64,000 nt of DNA from Mycobacterium yunnanensis (GCF_025823185.1 NZ_JACKVK010000013.1:659151-723150); one strand, 5' to 3'; counted from the first letter of the stretch, positions 42,225 through 53,162 are shown. Notes: generated from the sequence alone by a model not told the origin. Program-made: numbers and translations.

Positions 42225-42261
42225 CCGCCGATTGTCCCGTCAAACCTCCGGCCGCGCCCGG

Positions 42262-43053
42262 CTACACCTGACAGGTAGGACACCAGAACAGGTTGCGGGC
42301 CTCCATGACTTCGGTGCGGATCGGCGTGCCGCACACCCGGCACGGCTGTCCCGTCCTGCGGTAGACGTAACTGCGGGGCCGGCCGCGAGGGCCCGGCTCA
42401 CCCTTGTCGTCCTCACGGCGGACGGTGATGATCTTGCCGCGGCTCACGCCGACCTTCATGAGGGCGACGAGGTCGGTCCACGCGGCGTCGAACTCCGCCT
42501 CGGTCACCTTGGTGCCAGGGCGGTGCGGTTCGATGCGATGCCGGAACAGCAACTCACTTCGGTAGACGTTGCCCACCCCGGCGATCACCTTCTGATCCAT
42601 CAGCAATGCCCCGATCGCTCTGCGCGACTTGCTGATTCGCGTCCACGCCCGGGCGGCGTCGGGATTGCGGCGCAACGGGTCGGGCCCCAGCCGCTCGACG
42701 ATGTCGTCGACCTCGTTCTGGTGGATGACCTCGCAGACGGTGGGACCGCGCAGATCGGTGCCGTACTCCGTGCCGACCATCCGCATCCGCACCTGACCGA
42801 CCGGTTCGGGCATCGGGACGGGGCGCTCGGTGAACTTGCCGTACAGCCCAAGGTGGACGTGCACGATCGCGCCGCCCTCGTAGTGATGGAACAGATGCTT
42901 GCCCCATGCGTCGGCGGTGCGCAGCACCCGGCCGCTGACCGCTTCGGCGGCATCGGCGAAGCGGCCCTGCGGACTGGTCACGATCACCGGATCCCGGCCG
43001 AAGCGCTTTTGGTGCAGCCGCGCCAGTCGGTGAAGGGTGTGCCCTTCGGGCAC
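42262..43053 (-). CDS. nei1: Fpg/Nei family DNA glycosylase (Nei1 type)
   Basis: This 263-residue base-excision-repair enzyme begins with (M)PEGHTLHRLA, giving the catalytic Pro2/Glu3. It has the helix-two-turn-helix region ALLMDQKVIAGVGNVYRSELLFRHRIEP and a C-terminal zinc finger CRVCGTPIRTEVMEARNLFWCPTC. PEGHT rather than PELPE marks the endonuclease VIII branch, which removes oxidised pyrimidines; it corresponds to Rv2464c. The GTG start at 43053 is forced because the processed second residue must be Pro. It begins 3 bp after the rpiB stop, so the two share an operon. Confidence 0.93.
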   Translation of the reverse strand: MPEGHTLHRLARLHQKRFGRDPVIVTSPQGRFADAAEAVSGRVLRTADAWGKHLFHHYEGGAIVHVHLGLYGKFTERPVPMPEPVGQVRMRMVGTEYGTDLRGPTVCEVIHQNEVDDIVERLGPDPLRRNPDAARAWTRISKSRRAIGALLMDQKVIAGVGNVYRSELLFRHRIEPHRPGTKVTEAEFDAAWTDLVALMKVGVSRGKIITVRREDDKGEPGPRGRPRSYVYRRTGQPCRVCGTPIRTEVMEARNLFWCPTCQV

Positions 43054-43056
43054 GAG

Positions 43057-43530
43057 CTAGGCGCCCGGCACGGGTGGCGCGACGTGGGTCTCCTCGTACT
43101 CGGCGAGGATGTCGATGCGGCGCTGATGGCGCGGCGCCTCGGACCACGCGGTGGTCAGGAAGGCGTCGACGAAGGTGAGCGCGTCGGCGACGGTGTGCAT
43201 CCGACCGCCGATGCTCATCACCTGCGCGTTGTTGTGCTGCCGGGCCAAGGACGCCGTCTCGACGCTCCAGGCCAGCGCGCATCGCACGCCGGGCACCTTG
43301 TTCGCGGCGATCTGCTCGCCGTTTCCGGAGCCACCGATGACGATGCCGAGGCTCTCGGGGTCGGCAAGAGTCTTCTGCGCCGCGGCGATGCAGAACGCGG
43401 GGTAGTCGTCCTCGGCGTCGTAGGTGAACGCACCGCAGTCGACCGGCTCGTGGCCGTGGGACTCGAGGTGCTCGACGATGGCCTGCTTGAGTTCGTATCC
43501 GGCGTGGTCAGAGCCGAGGTAGACGCGCAT
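43057..43530 (-). CDS. rpiB: ribose-5-phosphate isomerase B
   Basis: This 157-residue enzyme interconverts ribose 5-phosphate and ribulose 5-phosphate in the pentose phosphate pathway. The N-terminus MRVYLGSDHAGYELKQAI and the active-site GGSGNGEQIAANKVPGVRCALAW are diagnostic. As in M. tuberculosis RpiB, the catalytic base is a Glu (Glu72 here, equivalent to Glu75) instead of the Cys of the E. coli enzyme. ATG 43530 is used; an in-frame start three codons earlier is possible. nei1 follows 3 bp later. Confidence 0.96.
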   Translation of the reverse strand: MRVYLGSDHAGYELKQAIVEHLESHGHEPVDCGAFTYDAEDDYPAFCIAAAQKTLADPESLGIVIGGSGNGEQIAANKVPGVRCALAWSVETASLARQHNNAQVMSIGGRMHTVADALTFVDAFLTTAWSEAPRHQRRIDILAEYEETHVAPPVPGA

Positions 43531-43572
43531 GGCGCACACCTTAACCGGCCGGTCTGCGCCACTGCGCCGCGC

Positions 43573-44112
43573 CTACCTCACCCTCAACCCGTCCAGCAGC
43601 ACGCTCAGTAGGCGCGGGGCCCGCTCGCCCCATTCGTCGGCCTCCAGATGCGCCAGGAACCACGACAGCAGGATGACGTCGCGCGCGTCGACGTCACCGC
43701 GCAGCGCGCCTTGGTCGCGTCCGGCGTCGAGCAGTGCGGTGAGCGCTTCGGCGAGCTTGCCCATCGTCTGCGCCGAGATGTCCTGCCAGACCGAGGCTTC
43801 CACCGCCGCGATGACCCCCATCTTGACCTGGGCGTAGGCCGCGAGTTGGTCGAACCAGCGCTGTAGCGCGACGTCTGGCGGGCACTGCGCGAGCAGCGTG
43901 TGCGCCAGTGCGACCAGGTCGTCGATCTCGTGGTCGTAGAGGGCGCGGATCAGTTCGTCACGGGTGGTGAAGTGGCGGTAGAGCGTCCCCTGCCCCACGC
44001 CGGCACGACGTGCGACCGCGCTGAGCTTGAGCTCGCCGGGCTCGGCGACGAGTTCGCGGGCCGCGTCGATGATCGCCGCGCGGTTGCGCGCGGCGTCGCT
44101 GCGTTCGGCCAT
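43573..44112 (-). CDS. TetR family transcriptional regulator
   Basis: This 179-residue protein has the TetR DNA-binding region RNRAAIIDAARELVAEPGELKLSAVARRAGVGQGTLYRHFTTRDELIRALY and a helical effector domain with WFDQLAAYAQVKMGVIAAVEASVWQD. It is divergent from a short-chain dehydrogenase. The 78-bp gap holds two inverted repeats built on AAACGGAC-N5-GTCCGTTT, almost certainly its operators, so it probably represses both genes. ATG 44112 is preceded by GGGGAGG. The ligand is unknown. Confidence 0.9.
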   Translation of the reverse strand: MAERSDAARNRAAIIDAARELVAEPGELKLSAVARRAGVGQGTLYRHFTTRDELIRALYDHEIDDLVALAHTLLAQCPPDVALQRWFDQLAAYAQVKMGVIAAVEASVWQDISAQTMGKLAEALTALLDAGRDQGALRGDVDARDVILLSWFLAHLEADEWGERAPRLLSVLLDGLRVR

Positions 44113-44126
44113 CACCCTCCCCTTGC

Positions 44127-44174
44127 AAACGGACGATCTGTCCGTTTCAATGAAGCGGACACATCGTCCGTTTC
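44127..44174. promoter_or_regulatory. two tandem TetR operators between tetR and the SDR gene
   Basis: Site 1 (44127-44147) is a perfect inverted repeat AAACGGAC / GTCCGTTT with a 5-base spacer. Site 2 (44152-44174) is GAAGCGGAC / GTCCGTTTC with the same spacer and one mismatch. The centres are 26 bp apart. They fill the gap between the divergent start codons. Confidence 0.8.
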
Positions 44175-44190
44175 ACGATGGAGGCTAGCC

Positions 44191-44931
44191 ATGGGTGCGC
44201 TCGACGACAAGGTGGTCGCCATCACCGGCGCCAGCAGCGGCATCGGAGCCGCGACCGCGCTCCGACTCGGGCGCGCGGGTGCCGCGGTGGTGCTCGGCGC
44301 CCGTCGCACCGATCGGCTCGACGCACTCGCCGCGGACATCCGCGCCGCAGGCGGACGGGCCGTCGGCGTCGCCGTCGACGTCACCCGCGCCGAGGACCTC
44401 CACGAACTGACCGCGGCCGCGGTGTCGACCTTCGGCCGCCTCGACGTACTGGTCGGCAGCGCCGGCATCGGGCCCATCTCGCCGATGAGCGCGCGTCGCC
44501 GCACCGACTGGGACGCGATGATCGACGTCAACCTGCGCGGGGTCCTACACGGCATCGATGCCGCCCTGCCCGTCTTCGAACGACAGGGCCGCGGTCACTT
44601 CGTCACCATCGTCTCCACGGCCGGCCTCAAGATCGTCCCGACCATGGCGGTCTACGCGGCGACCAAGAACGCCGTCCGCACCCTCCTGGAGGGCCTGCGC
44701 CAAGAGTCCACCGACGGGACGCTGAAGACCACCGCGATCTCGCCCGGCTACGTACGGACCGAATTCGGCGACTCCGTCACCGATCCCGCCATCCGCGCCG
44801 AGATCGGCCGCACCATGGCGCAGAACGCGCTGGACCCCGACGCCGTCGCGAGGGCCGTGGAATTCGTCGTCGACCAACCCTGGGAGGTCGAGATCGGCGA
44901 ACTGTCGATCCGGCCCACCACGCAGGGCTGA
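44191..44931 (+). CDS. short-chain dehydrogenase/reductase
   Basis: This 246-residue SDR has the cofactor motif TGASSGIG near the N-terminus, VDVTRAEDL (Asp of the adenine pocket), the active-site Ser in IVSTAG and the YxxxK pair in VYAATKNAV. ISPGYVRTEF follows as in classical SDRs. The usual NNAG is GSAG here. An Arg after the second strand (GARRTDRLDAL) suggests NADP(H) preference. GGAGG lies before ATG 44191. Regulation by the divergent TetR is likely. The substrate is unknown. Confidence 0.9.
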   Translation: MGALDDKVVAITGASSGIGAATALRLGRAGAAVVLGARRTDRLDALAADIRAAGGRAVGVAVDVTRAEDLHELTAAAVSTFGRLDVLVGSAGIGPISPMSARRRTDWDAMIDVNLRGVLHGIDAALPVFERQGRGHFVTIVSTAGLKIVPTMAVYAATKNAVRTLLEGLRQESTDGTLKTTAISPGYVRTEFGDSVTDPAIRAEIGRTMAQNALDPDAVARAVEFVVDQPWEVEIGELSIRPTTQG

Positions 44932-45891
44932 CTAGCCGACCGTGATGGCGTCGAGGCGTTCCTTGATGAAGTCCGCCGAGGTGACCGGCGCCAACCCGGA
45001 GACCTGACCGATGGGCGGGGCCAGCGGCGTGACGAGGGCGTCGTGGTTGGCCTCGTAGAAGTAGATCAGCGACACCAGGTCCTCCTCCGGCGCCTCGGGC
45101 TGCGGCGGCAACACCCGGTGCCGGCCCGACGGCCAGCGTCGACCGCTCCAATACTCCAGCAGGTCACCGATGTTGACGGTCAGCGCGGCGGGATCATAGG
45201 GGGCGTCCTCCCACCCGTGGGCGTCGGAATACACCTGCAGCCCACCGGCTCCCGGCTCGCGGTCCAGCACGGTGACGGTGCCGAAGTCGGTGTGGGGACC
45301 GATGCGGAACTGCCCGGGCTCGGGCTCGCCCACCACGCTCACCGGCGGGTAGTGGTTGATGTTCATCGTCCACGTGGGCCGATCCGACAGCTGCGCCCAG
45401 GGATTGGCGGGCAGCCCGAGCGCGTGGGCGAACAACGCCAGCAGATCGTCGGAGAGCCGGCGAACCGCGTCGGTGTACTCGGTCACCAACGCCTGCCACC
45501 CGGGCGCCTCGGCAGGCCAGACGTTGGGCGCGAACCAGATTCGGTCGACGTCGGCGTCACCGGTCGCCGTCTCGGCGCCCAGGCTGAAGCTCTCCTTGAG
45601 ATCGGGCGGCGTCTCGGTGCCCTCGGAGTATCCGTTGGCCTCGGCACCCGGGCCGATCCACCCGTGCCCGCCCACCGGCACGCTGTAACGCTGCTTGACC
45701 TCCAGCGGCTGGGCGAAGAAGTCGCGGCTGGCCGTGCGCACCGCGGCCGCCAGGGCCGGGTCGACGCCGTGCCCGGTGACCAGGATGAACCCGGCCTGCT
45801 GCAGGCTCGCGTCGACCTCCGCGGCGACGGCGTCGGCCTCGGCACCGTCGGCACGCCAGCGCGAAATGTCAACGGTCGCGACGACACTCAC
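44932..45891 (-). CDS. isopenicillin-N-synthase-like Fe(II) oxygenase
   Basis: This 319-residue protein has the DIOX_N plus 2OG-Fe(II) layout: an N-terminal part (VAAEVDASLQQAGFILVTGHGVDPALAAAVRTASRDFFAQPLEVKQRY) and a jelly-roll core. The iron ligands are His200 and Asp202 (IGPHTDFGTVTVL) and His258 (PSGRHRVL). Oddly, the RxS motif whose Arg normally binds 2-oxoglutarate reads LVS (272-274), so the cosubstrate or its binding mode may differ. It is the last gene of an operon with a cytosine deaminase and an NCS1 permease. That recalls fungal thymine 7-hydroxylase, a member of the same superfamily; a pyrimidine substrate is inference. Confidence 0.85.
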   Translation of the reverse strand: MSVVATVDISRWRADGAEADAVAAEVDASLQQAGFILVTGHGVDPALAAAVRTASRDFFAQPLEVKQRYSVPVGGHGWIGPGAEANGYSEGTETPPDLKESFSLGAETATGDADVDRIWFAPNVWPAEAPGWQALVTEYTDAVRRLSDDLLALFAHALGLPANPWAQLSDRPTWTMNINHYPPVSVVGEPEPGQFRIGPHTDFGTVTVLDREPGAGGLQVYSDAHGWEDAPYDPAALTVNIGDLLEYWSGRRWPSGRHRVLPPQPEAPEEDLVSLIYFYEANHDALVTPLAPPIGQVSGLAPVTSADFIKERLDAITVG

Positions 45892-45910
45892 GCGTTGTCT
45901 CCCATTCTCG

Positions 45911-46351
45911 TCATTCTCCGATGTCCTCCAGCCACAGTTCCGGGCGGGCGGCGATGAAGTCGGTCATCATGCCGATGCACCGTTCGTCCGAGAGAACGGT
46001 GACCTCGACGCCGTTCTCGGCCAGCCAGTCGTGACCGCCGCTGAAGGTCTGCGCTTCCCCGATCACGACCGCGCCGATGTTGAACTGCCGCACCAATCCA
46101 CTGCAATACCAGCACGGCGACAGCGTGGTGACCATCACCGTCGAGCGGTAGTTGCGCTGGCGGCCCGCAGCGCGGAAGGCGTCGGTCTCACCGTGCACCG
46201 ACGGATCGTCGTCCTGCACGCGACGATTGTGACCGCTGCCGAGCAGCACGCCGTCGCGGCTGAACAACGCCGCGCCGATCGGAATTCCGCCCTCCGCCAA
46301 CCCCTTTCGGGCCTCCTCGACGGCGACGTCGAGCATGTCCTGCGGTGTCAC
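45911..46351 (-). CDS. yeast-type cytosine/nucleobase deaminase
   Basis: This 146-residue zinc deaminase closely resembles yeast Fcy1 cytosine deaminase rather than bacterial CodA. Shared features are GGIPIGAALFSRDGVLLGSGHN, the zinc/catalytic site His53-x-Glu55 (SVHGETDAF), Cys80 and Cys83 (LSPCWYC), and the C-terminus FIAARPELWLEDIGE, nearly the Fcy1 end. Fcy1 deaminates cytosine, 5-methylcytosine and 5-fluorocytosine. The GTG start overlaps the permease stop (GTGA), so uptake and deamination are coupled. The oxygenase follows 19 bp later. Confidence 0.9.
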   Translation of the reverse strand: MTPQDMLDVAVEEARKGLAEGGIPIGAALFSRDGVLLGSGHNRRVQDDDPSVHGETDAFRAAGRQRNYRSTVMVTTLSPCWYCSGLVRQFNIGAVVIGEAQTFSGGHDWLAENGVEVTVLSDERCIGMMTDFIAARPELWLEDIGE

Positions 46352-47748
46352 GGCGTCAGGCGCTCCGCGGCGATCTTCGAACGGCACACCAGGAGGTACG
46401 CCCCGCCAGCGATGAGGAAGCCGACGAAGAAGGTGATGTCACCCAGCTGAGGTGCGTTGCGGGCGATGAAACCGGTGAACTTCTCCTGGTTCGAGAACAA
46501 CAGCACCGAGACCACCAGCCCGACCAGGAAGGACGCCAGGCCACCCCAGTTCGTGTAGGTGCGGTCGTAGAGGAACCCGGCGATGGCATGTCCGCGGCGC
46601 ATGTACTGGTCGGCGAAGACCACACCCAGCCACGGCCCGATCCAGTACGCGATGATCAGCAGGAACGCCTCGTAGCTGGCGGCGGCGTCGGGCAGTGCCC
46701 ACCAGGCCACCAGGAACCCCGCCACCCCGAAGAACACCGTCACCAACGCCCGCGCGATGTTCACCGGCAGCTTCACGCCGATCGTCACGAACGCCATCGC
46801 ACCGGAGTAGACGTTGATGGAGTTGGCGGCGATCGCGCCGATCGCGATGGCCAGCAGCGTGGCCTTGGCGATCGGCGACGCCAGCTCGCCGACGAAGGCC
46901 TCGGTGGGATTCTCCGACAGCGCAGGCCCGATGGTCACCGACGCCGCACCGACGATCTCCAGCACCACGCAGGACAGGAACAGACCGGCCGAGGCGAAGA
47001 ACCCGGTCCGGGCGGTCGACACGGTCGAGGGCAGGTAGCGCGTGTAGTCCGCCGCATACGGCGTCCACCCGGCGGCATAGCCGAACGCGGTGCCGACGGT
47101 CAGCAGGAAGCCGCCGACGGACCCGTCGCCGACGAAGGCCTCCGTCGCGGGCGCACCGAAGTTGGACTTGGTCAGGATCGCGACGGAGGCGACCGCGAAG
47201 ATCACCGCCAGCACCGGGAACGACCAGCGTTCGAAGGCCTGCACGAGGTTGTGGCCGAAGAACGCGAAGGCGGTCTGGACGAGCACGATGACGATCAGGC
47301 CCACCAACGGCCCGATGCCGAACAGCGCCGCCAGGGCGTAGGCCCCGCTGACGCTGTTGGTCGCGAACCAGCCGACCCCTGCCGTGACCGACATCAGGAC
47401 CGCGGGCAGGCCGTTGCCCTTGAATCCGAACGGCAGACGTCCCAACACCATTTGCGGCACGCCGTGCAGCGGTCCGCGGGCGGAGAGGAAGTAGTGCGCC
47501 AGGGCGCCGAGGCCGGTGCCGATCACGATGCCGGCCATCGCTTGCCAGAAGCTCATGCCGTAGACCGACACCGCGAGAACGCCGACGAAGATCGTGGCGA
47601 ACTCGAGATTGGGTGAGGTCCACGTCCAAAACAGCTGGCTGGGCTTGCCGTGGCGGTCGGCCTCGGCGATGAATTCGTTGCCGCCTGGCTCCACCGCGAC
47701 GATCTTGCTGCGGTAGGAACCGTCCGTGGTGGGCTCGACCGCCGTCAT
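46348..47748 (-). CDS. NCS1-family nucleobase (purine-cytosine) permease
   Basis: This 466-residue protein has about 12 hydrophobic segments and the NCS1 pattern of cytosine/purine permeases. Examples are FWTWTSPNLEFATIFVGVLAVSVYGMSFWQAMAGIVIGTGLG, GVGWFATNSVSGAYALAALFG, PYAADYTRYLP and AYWIGPWLGVVFADQYMRRG. It should import a nucleobase with a cation. ATG 47748 is chosen for homology (MTAVEPTTDGSYRSKIVAVEPGG). It is the first gene of an operon with a yeast-type cytosine deaminase and an Fe(II) oxygenase, which makes cytosine or 5-methylcytosine a likely substrate. Confidence 0.9.
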   Translation of the reverse strand: MTAVEPTTDGSYRSKIVAVEPGGNEFIAEADRHGKPSQLFWTWTSPNLEFATIFVGVLAVSVYGMSFWQAMAGIVIGTGLGALAHYFLSARGPLHGVPQMVLGRLPFGFKGNGLPAVLMSVTAGVGWFATNSVSGAYALAALFGIGPLVGLIVIVLVQTAFAFFGHNLVQAFERWSFPVLAVIFAVASVAILTKSNFGAPATEAFVGDGSVGGFLLTVGTAFGYAAGWTPYAADYTRYLPSTVSTARTGFFASAGLFLSCVVLEIVGAASVTIGPALSENPTEAFVGELASPIAKATLLAIAIGAIAANSINVYSGAMAFVTIGVKLPVNIARALVTVFFGVAGFLVAWWALPDAAASYEAFLLIIAYWIGPWLGVVFADQYMRRGHAIAGFLYDRTYTNWGGLASFLVGLVVSVLLFSNQEKFTGFIARNAPQLGDITFFVGFLIAGGAYLLVCRSKIAAERLTP

Positions 47749-47843
47749 GAATGCACCGTCATGGGCACACTGTCGCTCCACCTGCGCCGAGCCGCAACTC
47801 GACGCGGCGTCGTCCGGACACCTGTCGGCAACGAATTACCCCC

Positions 47844-49409
47844 GTGAATTCACCGACGACGTCCCCGGCCACGACGCGCCTACCCGCCGTCCGCGCCGCC
47901 ATCACCGGGGTGATCGCCGTGATCGCCGCGCTCGGGGCGGGGCACCTCGTGGCCGGACTGCTGCTGACGCCCTCGGCCTCGCCGTTCTTCGCCGTCGGCA
48001 ACGCCGCTGTGAACCGAACCCCCGCCGCGGTGAAGGACTTCGCCATCCGGAACTTCGGGACCAACGACAAGGCCGCGTTGCTGATCGGCATGGCCGTGGT
48101 GCTGGTGCTCGTCGGCGCACTCGCCGGCATGGCCTCGCGTCGCAGTGCCGTTCCGGGGCTGATCGTCGTGGTCGTGATGGGCGCCGTTGGCGCGCTCGCC
48201 GTCGGCGAACACTCGACGCGGCCGTTGGGATATCTGGCGCCGGCCGCCGCGCTCGTCGCCGGGGGCGGCGTGTTCTGGGGGTTGCACAGCCTGGCGCGGC
48301 CGACGGCGACTCCCGATCCGACCGGACGACGACGCTTCCTGCTCGGCTCGCTGGTCGCGGCGGTCGCCGCGGTGGCAGCCGGCGCAGGCGGTTTCGCACT
48401 GGCGCGCCGGGTCGACGTCGCCGCCTCCCGTCAGCGGGTCGGCGCTCTGGTGCCAACCACGCCCGCGCCGGCCATCCCCGACGGGGCCGCGTTCCCCGAA
48501 CTCGGCACCCCGACGTTCCTCACTCCGCCGGCCGACTTCTACCGCATCGACGTCAACCTCGAGGTGCCCCAGCTACGGGCCGAGGACGCGACGCTGCGCA
48601 TCACCGGGTTGGTCGACGAGCCGCTGGAGTTCACCTTCGCCGACATCCGCGCCATGCCGCTGGTCGAGCGGACGATCACGATGACGTGCGTGTCCAACGA
48701 GGTGGGCGGGCCGTACGTCTCCACCGCGAACTTCATCGGGGTGCCGCTGATGGACCTGCTCGACCGGGCCGGCATCCAGGGCGCCGCCCAGCAGGTGGTG
48801 GGCCATTCCGTCGACGGCTTCACCCTGGGCACCCCACTGGACATGCTGCGCGCGACCGGCAAGCAGGCCATGCTCGTCATCGGCGCCAACCGGGAGGCTC
48901 TGCTGCCCGAGCACGGCTTCCCGATGCGCACCGTCGTGCCCGGTCTCTACGGCTACGTCTCGGCGACCAAGTGGCTGACCGAGCTCGAACTCGCCACCTA
49001 CGACGTCAAGCCGTACTGGGTGCAGCGCGGATGGGACGGGCAGCCGCCGGGTGTCGTGCCCATCAAGATCTCCTCCCGCATCGACGCGCCCAAGGCGTTC
49101 CAGCAGGTGTCCGGACCCGTCACCGTGGCCGGCACGGCGTGGGCCCAGGGCCGTGGGATCAGCCGCGTCGAACTGCGGTTCGACGACGGCCCGTGGCAAC
49201 CCGCCGAACTCTCCACCGAGGTCAACGCCAACACCTGGCGAATGTTCAAGCTGACGACGACGCTGCCGGCCGGGCAGCACACCGTCACCAGCCGCGCCTT
49301 CGACGGCACCGGTGCGATGCAGGCTCAGGAGCGGCTACGGCTGCTGAACCCCGGCCCGGTGCCCGACGGCTCGACCGGCTGGCAGTCGATGATCTTCACG
49401 GTCGCCTGA
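47844..49409 (+). CDS. membrane-anchored molybdopterin oxidoreductase (sulfite-oxidase type)
   Basis: This 521-residue protein has an N-terminal membrane part with about four to five hydrophobic segments (AAITGVIAVIAALGAGHLVAGLLL, LLIGMAVVLVLVGALAGMA, GLIVVVVMGAVGALAVG, GYLAPAAALVAGGGVFWGL and FLLGSLVAAVAAVAAGAGGFAL). The sulfite-oxidase/YedY-type Moco domain follows, with LRITGLVDEPLEFTFADIRAMPLVERTITMTCVSNEVGG, where Cys282 should ligate molybdenum, and then a C-terminal dimerisation domain (AWAQGRGISRVELRFDDGPWQPAELS). GTG 47844 is chosen as the first start before the hydrophobic part. The substrate may be a sulfoxide or sulfite; unknown. Confidence 0.87.
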   Translation: MNSPTTSPATTRLPAVRAAITGVIAVIAALGAGHLVAGLLLTPSASPFFAVGNAAVNRTPAAVKDFAIRNFGTNDKAALLIGMAVVLVLVGALAGMASRRSAVPGLIVVVVMGAVGALAVGEHSTRPLGYLAPAAALVAGGGVFWGLHSLARPTATPDPTGRRRFLLGSLVAAVAAVAAGAGGFALARRVDVAASRQRVGALVPTTPAPAIPDGAAFPELGTPTFLTPPADFYRIDVNLEVPQLRAEDATLRITGLVDEPLEFTFADIRAMPLVERTITMTCVSNEVGGPYVSTANFIGVPLMDLLDRAGIQGAAQQVVGHSVDGFTLGTPLDMLRATGKQAMLVIGANREALLPEHGFPMRTVVPGLYGYVSATKWLTELELATYDVKPYWVQRGWDGQPPGVVPIKISSRIDAPKAFQQVSGPVTVAGTAWAQGRGISRVELRFDDGPWQPAELSTEVNANTWRMFKLTTTLPAGQHTVTSRAFDGTGAMQAQERLRLLNPGPVPDGSTGWQSMIFTVA

Positions 49410-49420
49410 GGCGGCCGAGC

Positions 49421-50041
49421 TCAGTCGAACTGAGGCGATTCGTGCCGGGTGCGCTTGAGCTCGAAGAAGTGCGGATAGCCGGCGAAGATCACCGATGCGT
49501 CCCAGAGCTTTCCGGCTTCCTCGCCGCGCGGGATGCGGGAGAGCACCGGTCCGAAGAAGGCGACACCGTTGACGTGAATGGTGGGCGTGCCGACGTCATC
49601 GCCGACCGCGTCCATGCCCTCGTGGTGGCTCTTGCGCAGGATGTCGTCGAACTTGTCGCTGGTGGCCGCTTCGGCCAGTTCGGCGGGCAACCCGACCTCC
49701 TCGAGCGATTCGGCGATGACCTTCTCGAAGTCGGGGTCGGTCTCGCGGTATCCCTTGTCGTGAATCCTGGTGCCCATCGCGGTGTAGAGCGGGCTGAGGA
49801 TCTCGTTGCCCTTGGCCTGCTCGGCGGCGATCGCCACGCGCACCGGACCCCACGCCTTCTTCATCATCTCCTGGTACTGCTCGGGGAGGTCACGTCCCTC
49901 GTTGAGCACCGCGAGACTCATCACGTGGAACTTCACGTCGATGTCGCGGACCTTCTGAACCTCCAGGATCCAGCGTGAGGTGATCCAGCACCACGGGCAC
50001 AGGGGGTCGAACCAGAATCCGGCAACATCCTTGTCGGCCAT
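49421..50041 (-). CDS. mycothiol-dependent nitroreductase/oxidoreductase (Rv2466c homologue)
   Basis: This 206-residue DsbA-like thioredoxin-fold protein is a close match to M. tuberculosis Rv2466c, the mycothiol-dependent nitroreductase. The active-site motif is Cys15-Pro-Trp-Cys18 in FWFDPLCPWCWITSRWILEVQKVRDI. Long identical-looking stretches include AWGPVRVAIAAEQA, ATSDKFDD, VGTPTIHVNGVAFFGPVLSRIPRGEEAGKLWDASV and YPHFFELKRTRHE. It is expected in the cytoplasm, reduced by mycothiol and under redox-stress control. It is divergent from pepN, as in M. tuberculosis. Confidence 0.95.
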   Translation of the reverse strand: MADKDVAGFWFDPLCPWCWITSRWILEVQKVRDIDVKFHVMSLAVLNEGRDLPEQYQEMMKKAWGPVRVAIAAEQAKGNEILSPLYTAMGTRIHDKGYRETDPDFEKVIAESLEEVGLPAELAEAATSDKFDDILRKSHHEGMDAVGDDVGTPTIHVNGVAFFGPVLSRIPRGEEAGKLWDASVIFAGYPHFFELKRTRHESPQFD

Positions 50042-50146
50042 CGTGAATCCTCTCCTCGGTCAAGCGCTTCGTACGGGCAGACTTCCGTGCAGCACAACCC
50101 AGCATGCCCTGACCGTGTTCCCGATATACGTCTAGGCTTGGCCGAC

Positions 50147-52732
<2,586 letters not shown>

Positions 52733-52781
52733 CCGGACCCGCCTCTCCGGTTTCGGCCGGTCGGTGCCCTACGCTCGCGCC

Positions 52782-53162
52782 ATGGTCGCGTCGAACAGTC
52801 GCCGGGCGCGGGCTGCCCGCAGGCGCAAGCGTCGGATGGACGGCGCGCAGAACGACCTGACGACGCAGGAGTGGACGGCGATCAGGGCGCTGTGGGGCGG
52901 GTGCGCGTACTGCGGCGCGTCGGACCGGCCGCTGCAGCGCGACTGCGTCATGGCCATCTCGCGCGGCGGGCGCTACACGTTGGACAACGTGGTGCCCGCC
53001 TGCGCGGCATGCAACGCCAGCAAGTGCAACGACGAGGTGACCGCCTGGATGCGGCGCAAGCGCCTCGACGAGCGCGCGTTCCTCGAACGCTACGTCGGCA
53101 TCAGAGCCGAACTGCTCGAGGCGTCAGCAAACTCTAGCTCGGTCGACGCCGCTCCGAGGTAG
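52782..53162 (+). CDS. small HNH endonuclease
   Basis: This 126-residue protein has a basic N-terminus (SNSRRARAARRRKRRMDGAQNDL) and an HNH-type domain. Two CxxC pairs (CAYCGASDRPLQRD and CAACNASKCND) surround the core VMAISRGGRYTLDNVVPAC. The usual catalytic DH pair in the first strand is CV-M here, so cleavage ability is uncertain. ATG 52782 is preferred over an upstream GTG. It follows pepN by 49 bp. M. tuberculosis has, to my memory, no gene between pepN and Rv2468A/c, so this is an addition. Confidence 0.8.
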   Translation: MVASNSRRARAARRRKRRMDGAQNDLTTQEWTAIRALWGGCAYCGASDRPLQRDCVMAISRGGRYTLDNVVPACAACNASKCNDEVTAWMRRKRLDERAFLERYVGIRAELLEASANSSSVDAAPR

